From: Pseudoduganella danionis
Lineage (GTDB): Bacteria; Pseudomonadota; Gammaproteobacteria; Burkholderiales; Burkholderiaceae_D
Direction: 5' to 3'
Length of the DNA: 64,000 nt
NCBI RefSeq assembly: GCF_009720775.1
Contig: NZ_WNKW01000002.1
Span: 620,001-684,000 of the forward strand
Shown here: piece by piece, positions 8,701 through 17,013 of the stretch
Layout of the letters: each line of letters begins with the position of its first letter
How positions within the stretch are numbered: position 1 is the stretch's first letter
Translations under genes and position numbers: made by a program
The notes under the pieces: model-generated
Told to the model about the DNA's origin: nothing
Seen by the model: only the letters and a program-made list of their open reading frames with translations
The model's database searches: none

Positions 8701-8766
8701 AAATCAATGGCTTAATATGTTCTGTACGGTATTGCACACACAATTGTCCACAGAAAATGTGAAGAA
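8701..8766 (+). promoter_or_regulatory. array unit 5
   Basis: IHF-like AATCAATGGCTTA at 8702 (full consensus), TTGCACACA at 8732, DnaA-like TTGTCCACA at 8744-8752 (one mismatch), inverted TGTGAAGAA at 8758-8766. Confidence 0.65.
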
Positions 8767-8876
8767 CTCGGTTTTGGGGATAAGCACATGTTCACCGCCC
8801 TTGGCCTGCCACTTGCCGAGTACGTCCCAACAAGATACATTGCGCCTTCGGGTGTTCATCTATTCAGGAGTCTGTT

Positions 8877-9482
8877 TTGCTCGCCATCTTACAAGCGGCC
8901 GGTTGGCCTATCTGGTTATTGCTGACCGCTTCGATTGTTGCCACTGCCCTCATCATTGAACGGCTGATGTATCTGCGCCGCAGCAAGATACTGCCGAAGA
9001 AGTTGCTGGACGACGTGGTGCTGGTCTACCGCAACGGCAAGGTCACTCCGGAAATCATCGAGAAGCTGGAACAGAATTCGCCGCTGGGCGTGGTGTTTGC
9101 CGCCGCCCTGCGCAATATCGATTCGCCGCGCGAAGTGATGAAAGAGTCGATCGAAGAGGCGGGCAGCGGTGTGGCCCACACGCTGGAACGTTTCCTCACA
9201 ACGCTGGGTACCATCGCCACGCTGGCGCCGCTGATGGGCCTGTTCGGCACGGTGGTCGGCATGATCGAGATTTTCGGTGCGCAGAATGCCACCGGCTCCA
9301 ATCCGGCCCAGTTGGCGCACGGGATTTCCGTGGCGCTATATAACACCGGCTTCGGCCTGGCCATTGCCATGCCGGCACTGGTGTTCTACCGCCATTTCCG
9401 TGCGCTGGTCGATAGTTTCATCCTCGAGATGGAACAGCAGGCGGTGAAGTTTGTCGACATCGTCCACAGCAAGCGCAAGTAA
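8877..9482 (+). CDS. exbB: ExbB/TolQ/MotA-type proton channel protein
   Basis: 201 residues. The start is a TTG at 8877, supported by AGGAG at 8866-8870 with 6 bases of spacing and no ATG nearby. It has one N-terminal membrane segment (WPIWLLLTASIVATALIIERLMYL), a cytoplasmic stretch, and two C-terminal segments containing LGTIATLAPLMGLFGTVVGMIEIF and the ISVALYNTGFGLAIAMPALVFY motif of the family. With ExbD it uses the proton gradient to energise an outer-membrane process, through TonB or Tol. The operon continues into lpxK, a gene order frequent in betaproteobacteria. Confidence 0.93.
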   Translation: MLAILQAAGWPIWLLLTASIVATALIIERLMYLRRSKILPKKLLDDVVLVYRNGKVTPEIIEKLEQNSPLGVVFAAALRNIDSPREVMKESIEEAGSGVAHTLERFLTTLGTIATLAPLMGLFGTVVGMIEIFGAQNATGSNPAQLAHGISVALYNTGFGLAIAMPALVFYRHFRALVDSFILEMEQQAVKFVDIVHSKRK

Positions 9483-9491
9483 GGACGCCGC

Positions 9492-9926
9492 ATGAACTTC
9501 CGCAAAGGCCAGCGCCGCGAGGATCCGGAAATCAATCTGATTCCCTTCATCGACGTGCTGCTGGTGATCCTGATCTTCCTGATGGTGTCTACCACCTACA
9601 GCAAGTTCACCGAACTGCAGATTACGCTACCCACGGCCGACGCACAAAAGGCCACGGAGAAGCCGTTCGAACTCAATGTGACGGTCGATGCCAAGGGCAA
9701 TTACACCATCAACCAGCAGCCGATCTCGTTCCGCGATGTGGCGGGGCTGGCGCAGGCCATGAAGAACGCCGCGGCGCAGGGCGGGGCGGCGGGCCAGTCG
9801 CCGGTGGTGATCGTCAATGCCGACCAGTTTGCCATGCATCAGATGGTGATCAACGTGATGGAAGCGGCGCGCGTGGCCGGTTACGAAAAGCTCACGTTTG
9901 CCGCGCAAACCGGTGCGGCTAAGTAA
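9492..9926 (+). CDS. exbD: ExbD/TolR-type biopolymer transport protein
   Basis: 144 residues starting 9 bases after exbB. The family signature EINLIPFIDVLLVILIFLMV gives the single membrane helix near residues 13-33, with the proton-path Asp in PFIDVLL. The periplasmic part follows (VTVDAKGNYTINQQPISF). It partners ExbB. No TonB gene is present in the window. Confidence 0.95.
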   Translation: MNFRKGQRREDPEINLIPFIDVLLVILIFLMVSTTYSKFTELQITLPTADAQKATEKPFELNVTVDAKGNYTINQQPISFRDVAGLAQAMKNAAAQGGAAGQSPVVIVNADQFAMHQMVINVMEAARVAGYEKLTFAAQTGAAK

Positions 9927-9938
9927 GCGCAAGCGTCG

Positions 9939-11081
9939 GTGCCGGTGAATTCTCCTTCTTCTCAATCTTCTGAGCAGCTGCCTGCAGCGGCCGTGCCTGC
10001 GCCAGCCGGTTCGGCGCTGGAAGCGCGGCTGACGCGTGCATGGCTCAGGCGCGGCCCGCTGGCCTGTGCGCTGTGGCCGGTCTCGCTGCTGTTCCGTGCC
10101 CTGAGCGGCGTGCGCGCCGCGCTATTCCGTGCCGGCGTGCTGCGGTCCACCCGTCTGCCCGTGCCGGTAGTGGTGGTGGGGAATATCTTCATCGGCGGCA
10201 CCGGCAAGACGCCGCTGACGATCTGGCTGGTGCAGGCCTTGCAAGCTGCGGGCTTGCGGCCCGGCGTGATTTCGCGCGGCCACGGCAGCAAGCACACGGC
10301 GCCGCGGCTGGTCGATGGCAGCGCCACGGCGGCGCAGGTGGGCGATGAACCGCTGCTGATCTGGCAGCGCTGCGCCTGCCCTGTGATGGTGGGACGCGAC
10401 CGCGCTGCGACGGGACAGGCCCTGCTGGCGCTGCACCCCGAGATCGATATCTTGCTAACCGACGACGGCCTGCAGCATTACGCGCTGCAGCGCGATGTCG
10501 AGATCATCCTGTTCGATGGCCGTGGCGCCGGCAATGGCTGGCTGCTGCCCGCCGGTCCGCTGCGCGAGCCGGTGAGTCGGCGCCGCGATGTGACCGTGAT
10601 CAATGCGCCGCAGCTCAGCTCCGGTCTGCTGGCCAGCGTAGGCGCCAGTCGCGGCGCGGCCCAGCCGGGTGGCGGGCTGCCCGATGGCACTTACCAGATG
10701 GTGCTGGCCGGCGACTATGCGGAACAGTTATGCGACCGCCAGCAGCGCACCTCGCTGGTCGAACTGGCCGCCCGGCCCGCATTGCGCATAGTGGCGGCGG
10801 CCGGCATCGGCAATCCGGCGCGCTTTTTCGGCATGCTCAAAGCGGCTGGCCTGCAGGTGCAGGAACTGCCGCTGCCCGATCATCACGATTTTCTCGATCG
10901 TCCGTTTGCAGCACTGGAGGCCGATCTGATCTTGATGACGGAGAAGGATGCAGTAAAATGTGCGCAAATTGAAGAACTCAGAGATGATCCGCGTTTGTGG
11001 GTTGTCCCGGTCTCGGCGCGCATCGATGCCGCGCTGGCCGCTCAAATCGTGGAGAAATGTCGTGGACGCTCGTTTGCTTGA
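9939..11081 (+). CDS. lpxK: tetraacyldisaccharide 4'-kinase
   Basis: 380 residues from a GTG at 9939; a second GTG at 9945 is equally possible as no clear ribosome site distinguishes them. It phosphorylates the lipid A disaccharide at the inner membrane. The N-terminus carries a membrane-associated stretch ([23 protein letters not shown]), followed by [15 protein letters not shown] with the Walker A loop near residue 86, [21 protein letters not shown] and [11 protein letters not shown], all typical. The N-terminal 25 residues are a non-conserved Ser/Ala/Pro extension. Overlaps the next gene by 20 bases. Confidence 0.95.
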   Translation: MPVNSPSSQSSEQLPAAAVPAPAGSALEARLTRAWLRRGPLACALWPVSLLFRALSGVRAALFRAGVLRSTRLPVPVVVVGNIFIGGTGKTPLTIWLVQALQAAGLRPGVISRGHGSKHTAPRLVDGSATAAQVGDEPLLIWQRCACPVMVGRDRAATGQALLALHPEIDILLTDDGLQHYALQRDVEIILFDGRGAGNGWLLPAGPLREPVSRRRDVTVINAPQLSSGLLASVGASRGAAQPGGGLPDGTYQMVLAGDYAEQLCDRQQRTSLVELAARPALRIVAAAGIGNPARFFGMLKAAGLQVQELPLPDHHDFLDRPFAALEADLILMTEKDAVKCAQIEELRDDPRLWVVPVSARIDAALAAQIVEKCRGRSFA

Positions 11082-11238
11082 TATCCTGGTCTGCCCTGTC
11101 TGCAAGGGCCCGTTGGAGTACGATAAAAAGGCGCAGGAAATGATCTGCAAGGGTGACCGTCTGGCTTTCCCTATCCGTGATGGCATCCCCATCATGTGGG
11201 CCGACGAAGCCCGCACCCTGCAGGATAAGGCGGAATAA
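11062..11238 (+). CDS. Trm112/YcaR-type small protein
   Basis: 58 residues from the GTG at 11062, preceded by GGAGA; the frame overlaps the 3' end of lpxK by 20 bases. The sequence [20 protein letters not shown] is the hallmark of the UPF0434/Trm112 family, with a CPVC pair and one more Cys near residue 29. Eukaryotic relatives activate methyltransferases; the bacterial role is not settled. It commonly sits between lpxK and kdsB, as here. Confidence 0.92.
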   Translation: MDARLLDILVCPVCKGPLEYDKKAQEMICKGDRLAFPIRDGIPIMWADEARTLQDKAE

Positions 11239-11241
11239 GCG

Positions 11242-11994
11242 GTGGCCGCACCGTTCATCGTCATCATTCCGGCGCGTCTGGCTTCGACCCGCCTGCCGAA
11301 CAAACCGCTGGCCGACCTTGGCGGCAAACCGATGGTGGTGCGCGTGGCCGAACGGGCTGCGCTGGCCGGTGCCAGCCGCATTATCGTCGCCACCGACCAT
11401 GCCGATATCCGCGCTGCCTGCGAACAGCATGGCGTGGAAGTGTGCATGACGCGTGCCGATCACCCGTCCGGCACGGACCGTATCGCTGAAGTGGCACGTG
11501 CGCTGGCACTGCCGGCCGATGCGGTGGTGGTCAATCTGCAGGGCGACGAACCGCTGATCGACCCCGCGCTGCTGCAGGCCGCTGCGGCCCGCATCAATGC
11601 CGATGTGCCGATGTCTACCTGCGCCCATCCGCTGCATGATGCGGCCGATGCCTTCAACCCCAATGTGGTGAAAGTAGTGCTGGATAAGGCGGGGCGGGCG
11701 CTGTACTTCTCGCGTGCCACCATCCCGTGGCACCGCGATGCCTTTGCCAAGGACCAGAGCGCGCTGCCGGCCGGCTATGTGCCGCTGCGCCATATCGGTC
11801 TGTATGCCTACCGTAACGATTTCCTGCAGGCTTACCCGACGCTTGATGTTTCCCCACTGGAATCTATCGAAGCGCTCGAGCAGTTGCGCGTGCTGTGGCA
11901 TGGCTATCCGATCGCCGTGCATGTGACCGATAGCGCCCCTGCGGCCGGTGTCGATACGCCGGAAGATCTGGCGCGCGTACGCCAGTTCTACTGA
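11242..11994 (+). CDS. kdsB: 3-deoxy-manno-octulosonate cytidylyltransferase
   Basis: 250 residues from a GTG at 11242, 3 bases after the previous stop. It activates Kdo as CMP-Kdo for lipopolysaccharide inner core. Visible motifs are [20 protein letters not shown] (nucleotide binding, residues 8-27), [29 protein letters not shown] and [12 protein letters not shown], all standard for KdsB. Last gene of the exbB-exbD-lpxK-trm112-kdsB operon. Confidence 0.97.
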   Translation: MAAPFIVIIPARLASTRLPNKPLADLGGKPMVVRVAERAALAGASRIIVATDHADIRAACEQHGVEVCMTRADHPSGTDRIAEVARALALPADAVVVNLQGDEPLIDPALLQAAAARINADVPMSTCAHPLHDAADAFNPNVVKVVLDKAGRALYFSRATIPWHRDAFAKDQSALPAGYVPLRHIGLYAYRNDFLQAYPTLDVSPLESIEALEQLRVLWHGYPIAVHVTDSAPAAGVDTPEDLARVRQFY

Positions 11995-12247
11995 GAGTCT
12001 GTCCATCTGGCGGCTGTTGTAGCGGGTGCTCCGCGTCAGGCAGTCGTCAGTTCAAACGGTTATAACTGTTTACGGTGGTGCGATATTCATACGGAATATC
12101 TCTCCATGCCCCGGATTCGCCCCATAAGAGCGGTTTTAGCTGTCACAAATTGGCGTAGAGACGAGGTTTTGTGGTAAGTTGCGTACGATAGTCAGACTTG
12201 CAGCAGATCTACTGTTTCCACATCACCCATATCCATATCTGTTTTAG

Positions 12248-12913
<666 letters not shown>

Positions 12914-12925
12914 GCGTTACAGTAG

Positions 12926-12950
12926 AGCGGACCGAGTGTCCGCTTTTTTT
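12926..12950 (+). terminator. rho-independent terminator of adk
   Basis: Stem AGCGGAC / GTCCGCT with loop CGAGT followed by a run of seven T, 13 bases after the adk stop. Confidence 0.92.
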
Positions 12951-13122
12951 ATGTCTGCGCCGGTGGTGCGCAGACCGCCCTGTAGGCAAGAGCTAGCGCT
13001 CGGTGCTCTCCCGTTTTGAAGTGATGCAGTACGCAGGTTAGTTGGCTGCGTCGTCCTACCCGGATGGCGTCAGTTTTCTGAGTGTGGTTTGTAGACTTGT
13101 TCAATAACAATAAGGGGACACT

Positions 13123-15312
13123 ATGGCAGCTAGTCTATGGTTTGCAGTGGCGTGCGGCGTGATCGCCGTGGTTTATGGTTTATGGTCGCGTAGCTGGATA
13201 TTGCGACAGGATGCGGGTAATCCGCGCATGCAGGAAATCGCTCTCGCTATACAGGAGGGCGCGGCCGCCTATCTGGCGCGCCAGTATCGCACCATCGGCA
13301 TCGTCGGCGTGGTGCTGCTTGTTCTGATCGGCGCCTTGCTCGATCTGCGCACTGCCATCGGCTTCCTGATCGGCGCAGTGCTGTCCGGTGCCTGCGGCTT
13401 TATCGGCATGAATGTCTCGGTGCGCGCCAATGTGCGCACAGCGCAGGCCGCGACCAAGGGCATGAACGAAGCGTTGAATGTCGCCTTCAAGGGCGGCGCC
13501 ATTACCGGCATGCTGGTAGTGGGGCTGGGCCTGCTGGGCGTGGTGCTGTTCTATATCTATCTGACGGCCAACCCTGCGGGTGCTAACGCGAACCCGCATG
13601 ATCTGATCAAACCGCTCATCGGTCTGGCCTTCGGTGCTTCGCTGATTTCCATCTTCGCCCGTTTGGGCGGCGGCATCTTCACCAAGGGCGCCGATGTGGG
13701 CGCGGATCTGGTGGGCAAGGTCGAAGCCGGCATCCCCGAAGATGATCCGCGTAATCCGGCCGTGATTGCCGATAACGTGGGCGATAACGTGGGCGATTGC
13801 GCCGGTATGGCGGCCGACCTGTTCGAAACCTATGTGGTGACGCTGATCGCCACCATGCTGCTCGGTGCGCTGCTGATCGTGAATGCACCGACCACGGCCA
13901 TCGTGTATCCGCTGCTGCTGGGCGCCGTATCCATCATCGCTTCCATCATTGGTTGCGCCATGGTCAAGGCCCAGCCGGGCAAGAAAATCATGTCGGCGCT
14001 GTACACGGGGCTATGGTGGGCAGCCGGTCTGTCGCTGATCGGCTTTGCCGTGATTACGTGGCAGGTGTGGCCCGATGAAGCCATGCGCATGAAAATGATG
14101 GGCTGCACCGTGGTCGGCATCGTGCTGACGGGGCTGATGGTCTACATCACCGAGTACTACACGGGTACGGACTTCCATCCGGTTAAACACATCGCCGAAG
14201 CTTCCACTACCGGCCACGGCACCAACATCATTGCCGGTCTGGGTGTATCGATGAAGTCGACCGCCTATCCGGTGCTGGCCGTGTGTGCGGCCATCCTCGT
14301 GTCCTATCAGTTGGGCCAGCTATATGGTGTAGCGATTGCGGCGACGTCCATGCTGTCCATGGCCGGCATCGTGGTGGCGCTCGATGCTTACGGTCCCGTG
14401 ACGGATAACGCCGGCGGTATCGCCGAGATGTCCGGTATGCCGGAATCCGTGCGCGCGATTACCGATCCGCTCGATGCCGTGGGCAATACCACCAAGGCCG
14501 TGACCAAAGGCTACGCCATCGGCTCGGCCGGTCTGGCTGCACTGGTGCTGTTTGCCGACTACACCCATGCGCTGGAATCGGCGGGCAAGAGCATCACGTT
14601 CGATCTGTCCAACCCTATGGTGATCGTGGGGCTGATCATCGGCGGGCTGATACCGTATCTGTTCGGCGCGATGGCGATGGAAGCCGTAGGCCGCGCCGCC
14701 GGTGCGGTGGTGGTGGAAGTGCGCCGCCAGTTCCGTGATATCAAGGGCATCATGGATGGCACGGGCAAACCGGAGTATGACAAGGCAGTGGATATGCTGA
14801 CGGCTTCGGCGATCCGCGAAATGATTGTGCCTTCGCTGTTGCCCGTGGTGGTGCCTATAGTTGTCGGCATGCTGCTCGGTGCTGCGGCACTGGGCGGTAT
14901 GCTGATGGGTACCATCATTACCGGCCTGTTCGTGGCGATTTCCATGACCACGGGCGGTGGCGCATGGGATAACGCCAAGAAGTACATCGAAGATGGCCAC
15001 TTCGGCGGCAAAGGTTCGGATGCGCACAAAGCCGCTGTGACGGGCGATACCGTGGGTGATCCCTACAAGGATACGGCAGGTCCTGCCGTGAATCCGCTGA
15101 TCAAGATCATCAACATCGTGGCGCTGCTGCTGGTGCCGTTGCTGCCTGCTTCGGGCTGGCTGGCTGTGACGCCGGCAGCGCCCGTCGCTGCGGTTGCCGC
15201 GCCAGCGGCGGCGATGATGCAACGTGCCGATGCGCCACCGCCGCCACAGATGGCAGCACCGACGGAAGGCACTGCAGCACAGCCTGCTGCGTCCGATGCG
15301 CCTGCCAAGTAA
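13123..15312 (+). CDS. hppA: membrane proton-translocating pyrophosphatase
   Basis: 729 residues with about 16 membrane segments. It pumps ions while splitting pyrophosphate. Signature stretches are visible: [20 protein letters not shown], the substrate site [19 protein letters not shown], and the late [20 protein letters not shown]. The [15 protein letters not shown] stretch has Lys where potassium-dependent enzymes have Ala, which indicates the potassium-independent proton-pumping class. About 45 residues of Ala/Pro-rich tail after the last helix ([19 protein letters not shown]) exceed the common length. AAGGGGA precedes the ATG. Confidence 0.96.
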   Translation: MAASLWFAVACGVIAVVYGLWSRSWILRQDAGNPRMQEIALAIQEGAAAYLARQYRTIGIVGVVLLVLIGALLDLRTAIGFLIGAVLSGACGFIGMNVSVRANVRTAQAATKGMNEALNVAFKGGAITGMLVVGLGLLGVVLFYIYLTANPAGANANPHDLIKPLIGLAFGASLISIFARLGGGIFTKGADVGADLVGKVEAGIPEDDPRNPAVIADNVGDNVGDCAGMAADLFETYVVTLIATMLLGALLIVNAPTTAIVYPLLLGAVSIIASIIGCAMVKAQPGKKIMSALYTGLWWAAGLSLIGFAVITWQVWPDEAMRMKMMGCTVVGIVLTGLMVYITEYYTGTDFHPVKHIAEASTTGHGTNIIAGLGVSMKSTAYPVLAVCAAILVSYQLGQLYGVAIAATSMLSMAGIVVALDAYGPVTDNAGGIAEMSGMPESVRAITDPLDAVGNTTKAVTKGYAIGSAGLAALVLFADYTHALESAGKSITFDLSNPMVIVGLIIGGLIPYLFGAMAMEAVGRAAGAVVVEVRRQFRDIKGIMDGTGKPEYDKAVDMLTASAIREMIVPSLLPVVVPIVVGMLLGAAALGGMLMGTIITGLFVAISMTTGGGAWDNAKKYIEDGHFGGKGSDAHKAAVTGDTVGDPYKDTAGPAVNPLIKIINIVALLLVPLLPASGWLAVTPAAPVAAVAAPAAAMMQRADAPPPPQMAAPTEGTAAQPAASDAPAK

Positions 15313-15405
15313 GCAGCAGCACTATCGTTAGTAATTGTTACGCACCCTATCCTTCGTCACTGCGCTGGCCAATAATGAAGCTGGCAGCAGGGGCGGAGGA
15401 GGGGG

Positions 15406-15939
15406 ATGTTTATGCAGATACATATCAGTCGGCGGCTCGCGCATGTATTGTTGGCGGCGATGCTGATGGCGTACTGCGGCATCGCGGAAGCGCAGTCCGC
15501 CAGTGCTGCCGACAGCTCCAGACCGGCTGAACGCGAAGCTTATGCGCGCCTGCCTGTCTGCACGCTGAGCGCCGATGGCCAGCATCTGGCCGTGCAACCG
15601 TGCCGTACGGCACCCGCGCGGGTGCCCATGCCGCGCCGACCTGTCCCCCAAAGAATAGACCCGCTGCCCGATACGCGGCTGGCACCATCAATTCCCTTAC
15701 CTGTACTTTCCACGACCAACCGTGACAGGTCCATGCTGCCAGCGATCACCCCCGCCGCGCCTGCGATAGGCAGTCCGGCGCCAGTTGCGGCGCCGTCCGT
15801 GCCGCGCGCGTTGAATAATTGCACGGCAGGGGGATGCAATGATGCTGCAGGCGGGCGCCTGAATAATGCGGCGCCCGGCATGGTCATCACGCCGCAGGGG
15901 CAGGTGTGCAGTCGCAATGGCGTGTGGATACAGTGCTAG
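15406..15939 (+). CDS. secreted hypothetical protein with Cys-containing tail
   Basis: 177 residues, not recognised. GGAGGA lies 5 bases before the ATG at 15406; an ATG at 15412 could also serve. A signal peptide (HVLLAAMLMAYCGIAEAQS) is followed by a Pro/Ala-rich, probably unstructured body. The last 40 residues hold Cys pairs (NNCTAGGCND) and end in GQVCSRNGVWIQC. A short Cys-bounded tail of this kind occurs in small exported proteins of these bacteria; function unknown. Confidence 0.6.
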   Translation: MFMQIHISRRLAHVLLAAMLMAYCGIAEAQSASAADSSRPAEREAYARLPVCTLSADGQHLAVQPCRTAPARVPMPRRPVPQRIDPLPDTRLAPSIPLPVLSTTNRDRSMLPAITPAAPAIGSPAPVAAPSVPRALNNCTAGGCNDAAGGRLNNAAPGMVITPQGQVCSRNGVWIQC

Positions 15940-15984
15940 TGCCTATGATCAGCAGGTTTTCCCCGTTCCAGCCCAAAAATTCGC

Positions 15985-16017
15985 TACAATGCGCAGGTGA
16001 CGTTAACGTAAACGTCA
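15985..16017 (+). promoter_or_regulatory. promoter and 20-bp palindromic operator before the SDR gene
   Basis: TACAAT (15985-15990) is a likely -10. From 15998 to 16017 follows TGACGTTAACGTAAACGTCA, a palindrome with only two mismatched positions, lying over the expected transcription start. Such a place fits a repressor of fatty-acid or branched-chain catabolism, but the regulator is not identified. Confidence 0.6.
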
Positions 16018-16041
16018 AATAAAAACCAGATAGGGACACAC

Positions 16042-16800
16042 ATGCAAATTCAGGACAATGTATTCATCGTGACGGGTGGCGCTTCGGGACTGGGCGCGGC
16101 AACGGCGCGCATGCTGGTTGCGCAGGGCGGCAAAGTGGTGCTGGCGGACGTGCAGGCGGAAGCGGGGCAGGCGCTGGCTGGCGAACTGAACGCCGTATTC
16201 GTCAAATGCGACGTGACCTCGGAAGCGGACGGTCAGGCCGTCGTAGCGGCAGCTACTGCACTGGGCACGCTGCGTGGCCTGATCAACTGCGCCGGCGTGG
16301 CGCCGGCCATGAAAACCGTGGGTAAAGATGGCCCCCATCCGCTGGAACTGTTCCAGCGTACCGTCAACATCAACCTGATCGGCACCTTCAACATGGCCCG
16401 TCTGGCGGCTGATGCCATGAGCAAAACGGCGGCGACGGAAAGTGGCGAGCGCGGTGTGATCATCAACACGGCCTCGGTGGCAGCCTTCGATGGCCAGATC
16501 GGTCAGGCGGCCTATGCTGCCTCGAAAGCGGCTGTAGCTGGCATGACGCTGCCGATGGCACGCGACCTGTCGCGCAACGCGATCCGCGTGATGACGATTG
16601 CTCCCGGCATCTTTGAAACGCCGATGCTGATGGGCATGCCGGAAGAGGTACGCACGGCGCTCGGTGCCATGGTGCCGTTCCCGCCGCGCCTCGGCAAGCC
16701 GGGCGAATATGCCCAGCTGGCGCAGGCCATCATCGAAAACAGCATGCTCAATGGCGAAACCATCCGTCTGGACGGCGCCATCCGCATGCAGCCGAAGTAA
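16042..16800 (+). CDS. short-chain dehydrogenase, 3-hydroxyacyl-CoA dehydrogenase type II-like
   Basis: 252 residues. The NAD-binding motif [16 protein letters not shown] starts at residue 10, NCAG appears in [13 protein letters not shown], and the catalytic Tyr158 and Lys162 are in AAYAASKAA. The long insert before the catalytic part and the ending [15 protein letters not shown] match the HSD17B10-like 3-hydroxyacyl-CoA dehydrogenases that oxidise short or branched 3-hydroxyacyl-CoA. It stands alone behind a palindromic operator. The exact acyl substrate is inferred only from family. Confidence 0.85.
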   Translation: MQIQDNVFIVTGGASGLGAATARMLVAQGGKVVLADVQAEAGQALAGELNAVFVKCDVTSEADGQAVVAAATALGTLRGLINCAGVAPAMKTVGKDGPHPLELFQRTVNINLIGTFNMARLAADAMSKTAATESGERGVIINTASVAAFDGQIGQAAYAASKAAVAGMTLPMARDLSRNAIRVMTIAPGIFETPMLMGMPEEVRTALGAMVPFPPRLGKPGEYAQLAQAIIENSMLNGETIRLDGAIRMQPK

Positions 16801-16809
16801 GCAGCACCC

Positions 16810-16938
16810 CCACGGGGTCCCCCCCCCCCACGGGGTCAGGTCGGGCAAAGTGCAGGTGTCAGGTCGGGCAAGTGGGCACGAGCTGGCGCGACGAAAAACG
16901 GTGGCGAGCTCTGCACCAATGCCCGACCTGACCCCGTG
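16810..16938. repeat. REP-like inverted-repeat element
   Basis: The 19-base CACGGGGTCAGGTCGGGCA (16829-16847) returns inverted as TGCCCGACCTGACCCCGTG (16920-16938). An inner direct copy GTCAGGTCGGGCA lies at 16858-16870 and a partial copy CACGGGGTC at 16811-16819. A run of 11 C (16819-16829) separates the first two. The GGGGTCA...TGACCCC arms resemble dispersed palindromic elements of Oxalobacteraceae. Non-coding, directly after the SDR stop. Confidence 0.8.
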
Positions 16939-16971
16939 CGAGGTTTTGGTGTAGGATTCCAAAGTGATCGG

Positions 16972-17004
16972 GCGCGCAGCGCAGGCTGCGCGCTTTTTTA
17001 TTTT
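16972..17004 (+). terminator. rho-independent terminator just before ggt
   Basis: Perfect 9-bp stem GCGCGCAGC / GCTGCGCGC, loop GCAG, then TTTTTTATTTT. It ends one base before the GGAGAG ribosome site of the next gene, which is unusual. Confidence 0.88.
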
Positions 17005-17013
17005 GGAGAGTCT

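Larger units (their letters stand above)
8082..8766 (+). repeat. five-unit IHF-DnaA box array
   Basis: Each of five 66-base units contains, at invariant offsets: AAATCAA (start of an IHF-like WATCAANNNNTTR site, offset 0); TTGCGCACA or a variant (offset 31); the DnaA box TTATCCACA or a one-mismatch variant (offset 43); and an inverted box-like TGTGTAGAA variant (offset 57). Unit starts are 8082, 8253, 8392, 8563 and 8701. Three DnaA boxes are perfect consensus (8125, 8296, 8435), two have one mismatch (8606 TTATCAACA, 8744 TTGTCCACA). Three IHF sites match the consensus fully (8254, 8564, 8702). DnaA and IHF binding is inferred from known consensus sequences. Confidence 0.8.
7869..8876. other. 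1-kb gene-free region between xseA and exbB carrying a DnaA-box/IHF-site array
   Basis: No convincing coding sequence is seen on either strand; the few open frames have no ribosome site or family similarity. The two flanking genes diverge, so both their promoters must lie here. The region is visibly richer in A and T than its neighbours and contains five phased repeat units (8082-8766). Two single-mismatch DnaA-like boxes lie outside the regular unit positions: CTATCCACA at 7949-7957 and TTCTCCACA at 8179-8187. Confidence 0.85.

Noticed and set aside
8082..8766. CRISPR array
   Set aside because: The units are 138-171 bases apart, contain diverged sequence, and have no short identical repeats or cas genes nearby.
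8082..8766. Plasmid iterons or the main chromosomal origin
   Set aside because: No rep, par or dnaA-dnaN genes adjoin the array, and the surroundings are housekeeping genes. An accessory origin cannot be excluded, so the idea is kept only as an alternative in the findings.
8105..8959. Short open frames (about 79-121 codons) within the DnaA-box region
   Set aside because: They are made of the repeat units, lack ribosome sites, and one runs out of frame into exbB. They are not genes.
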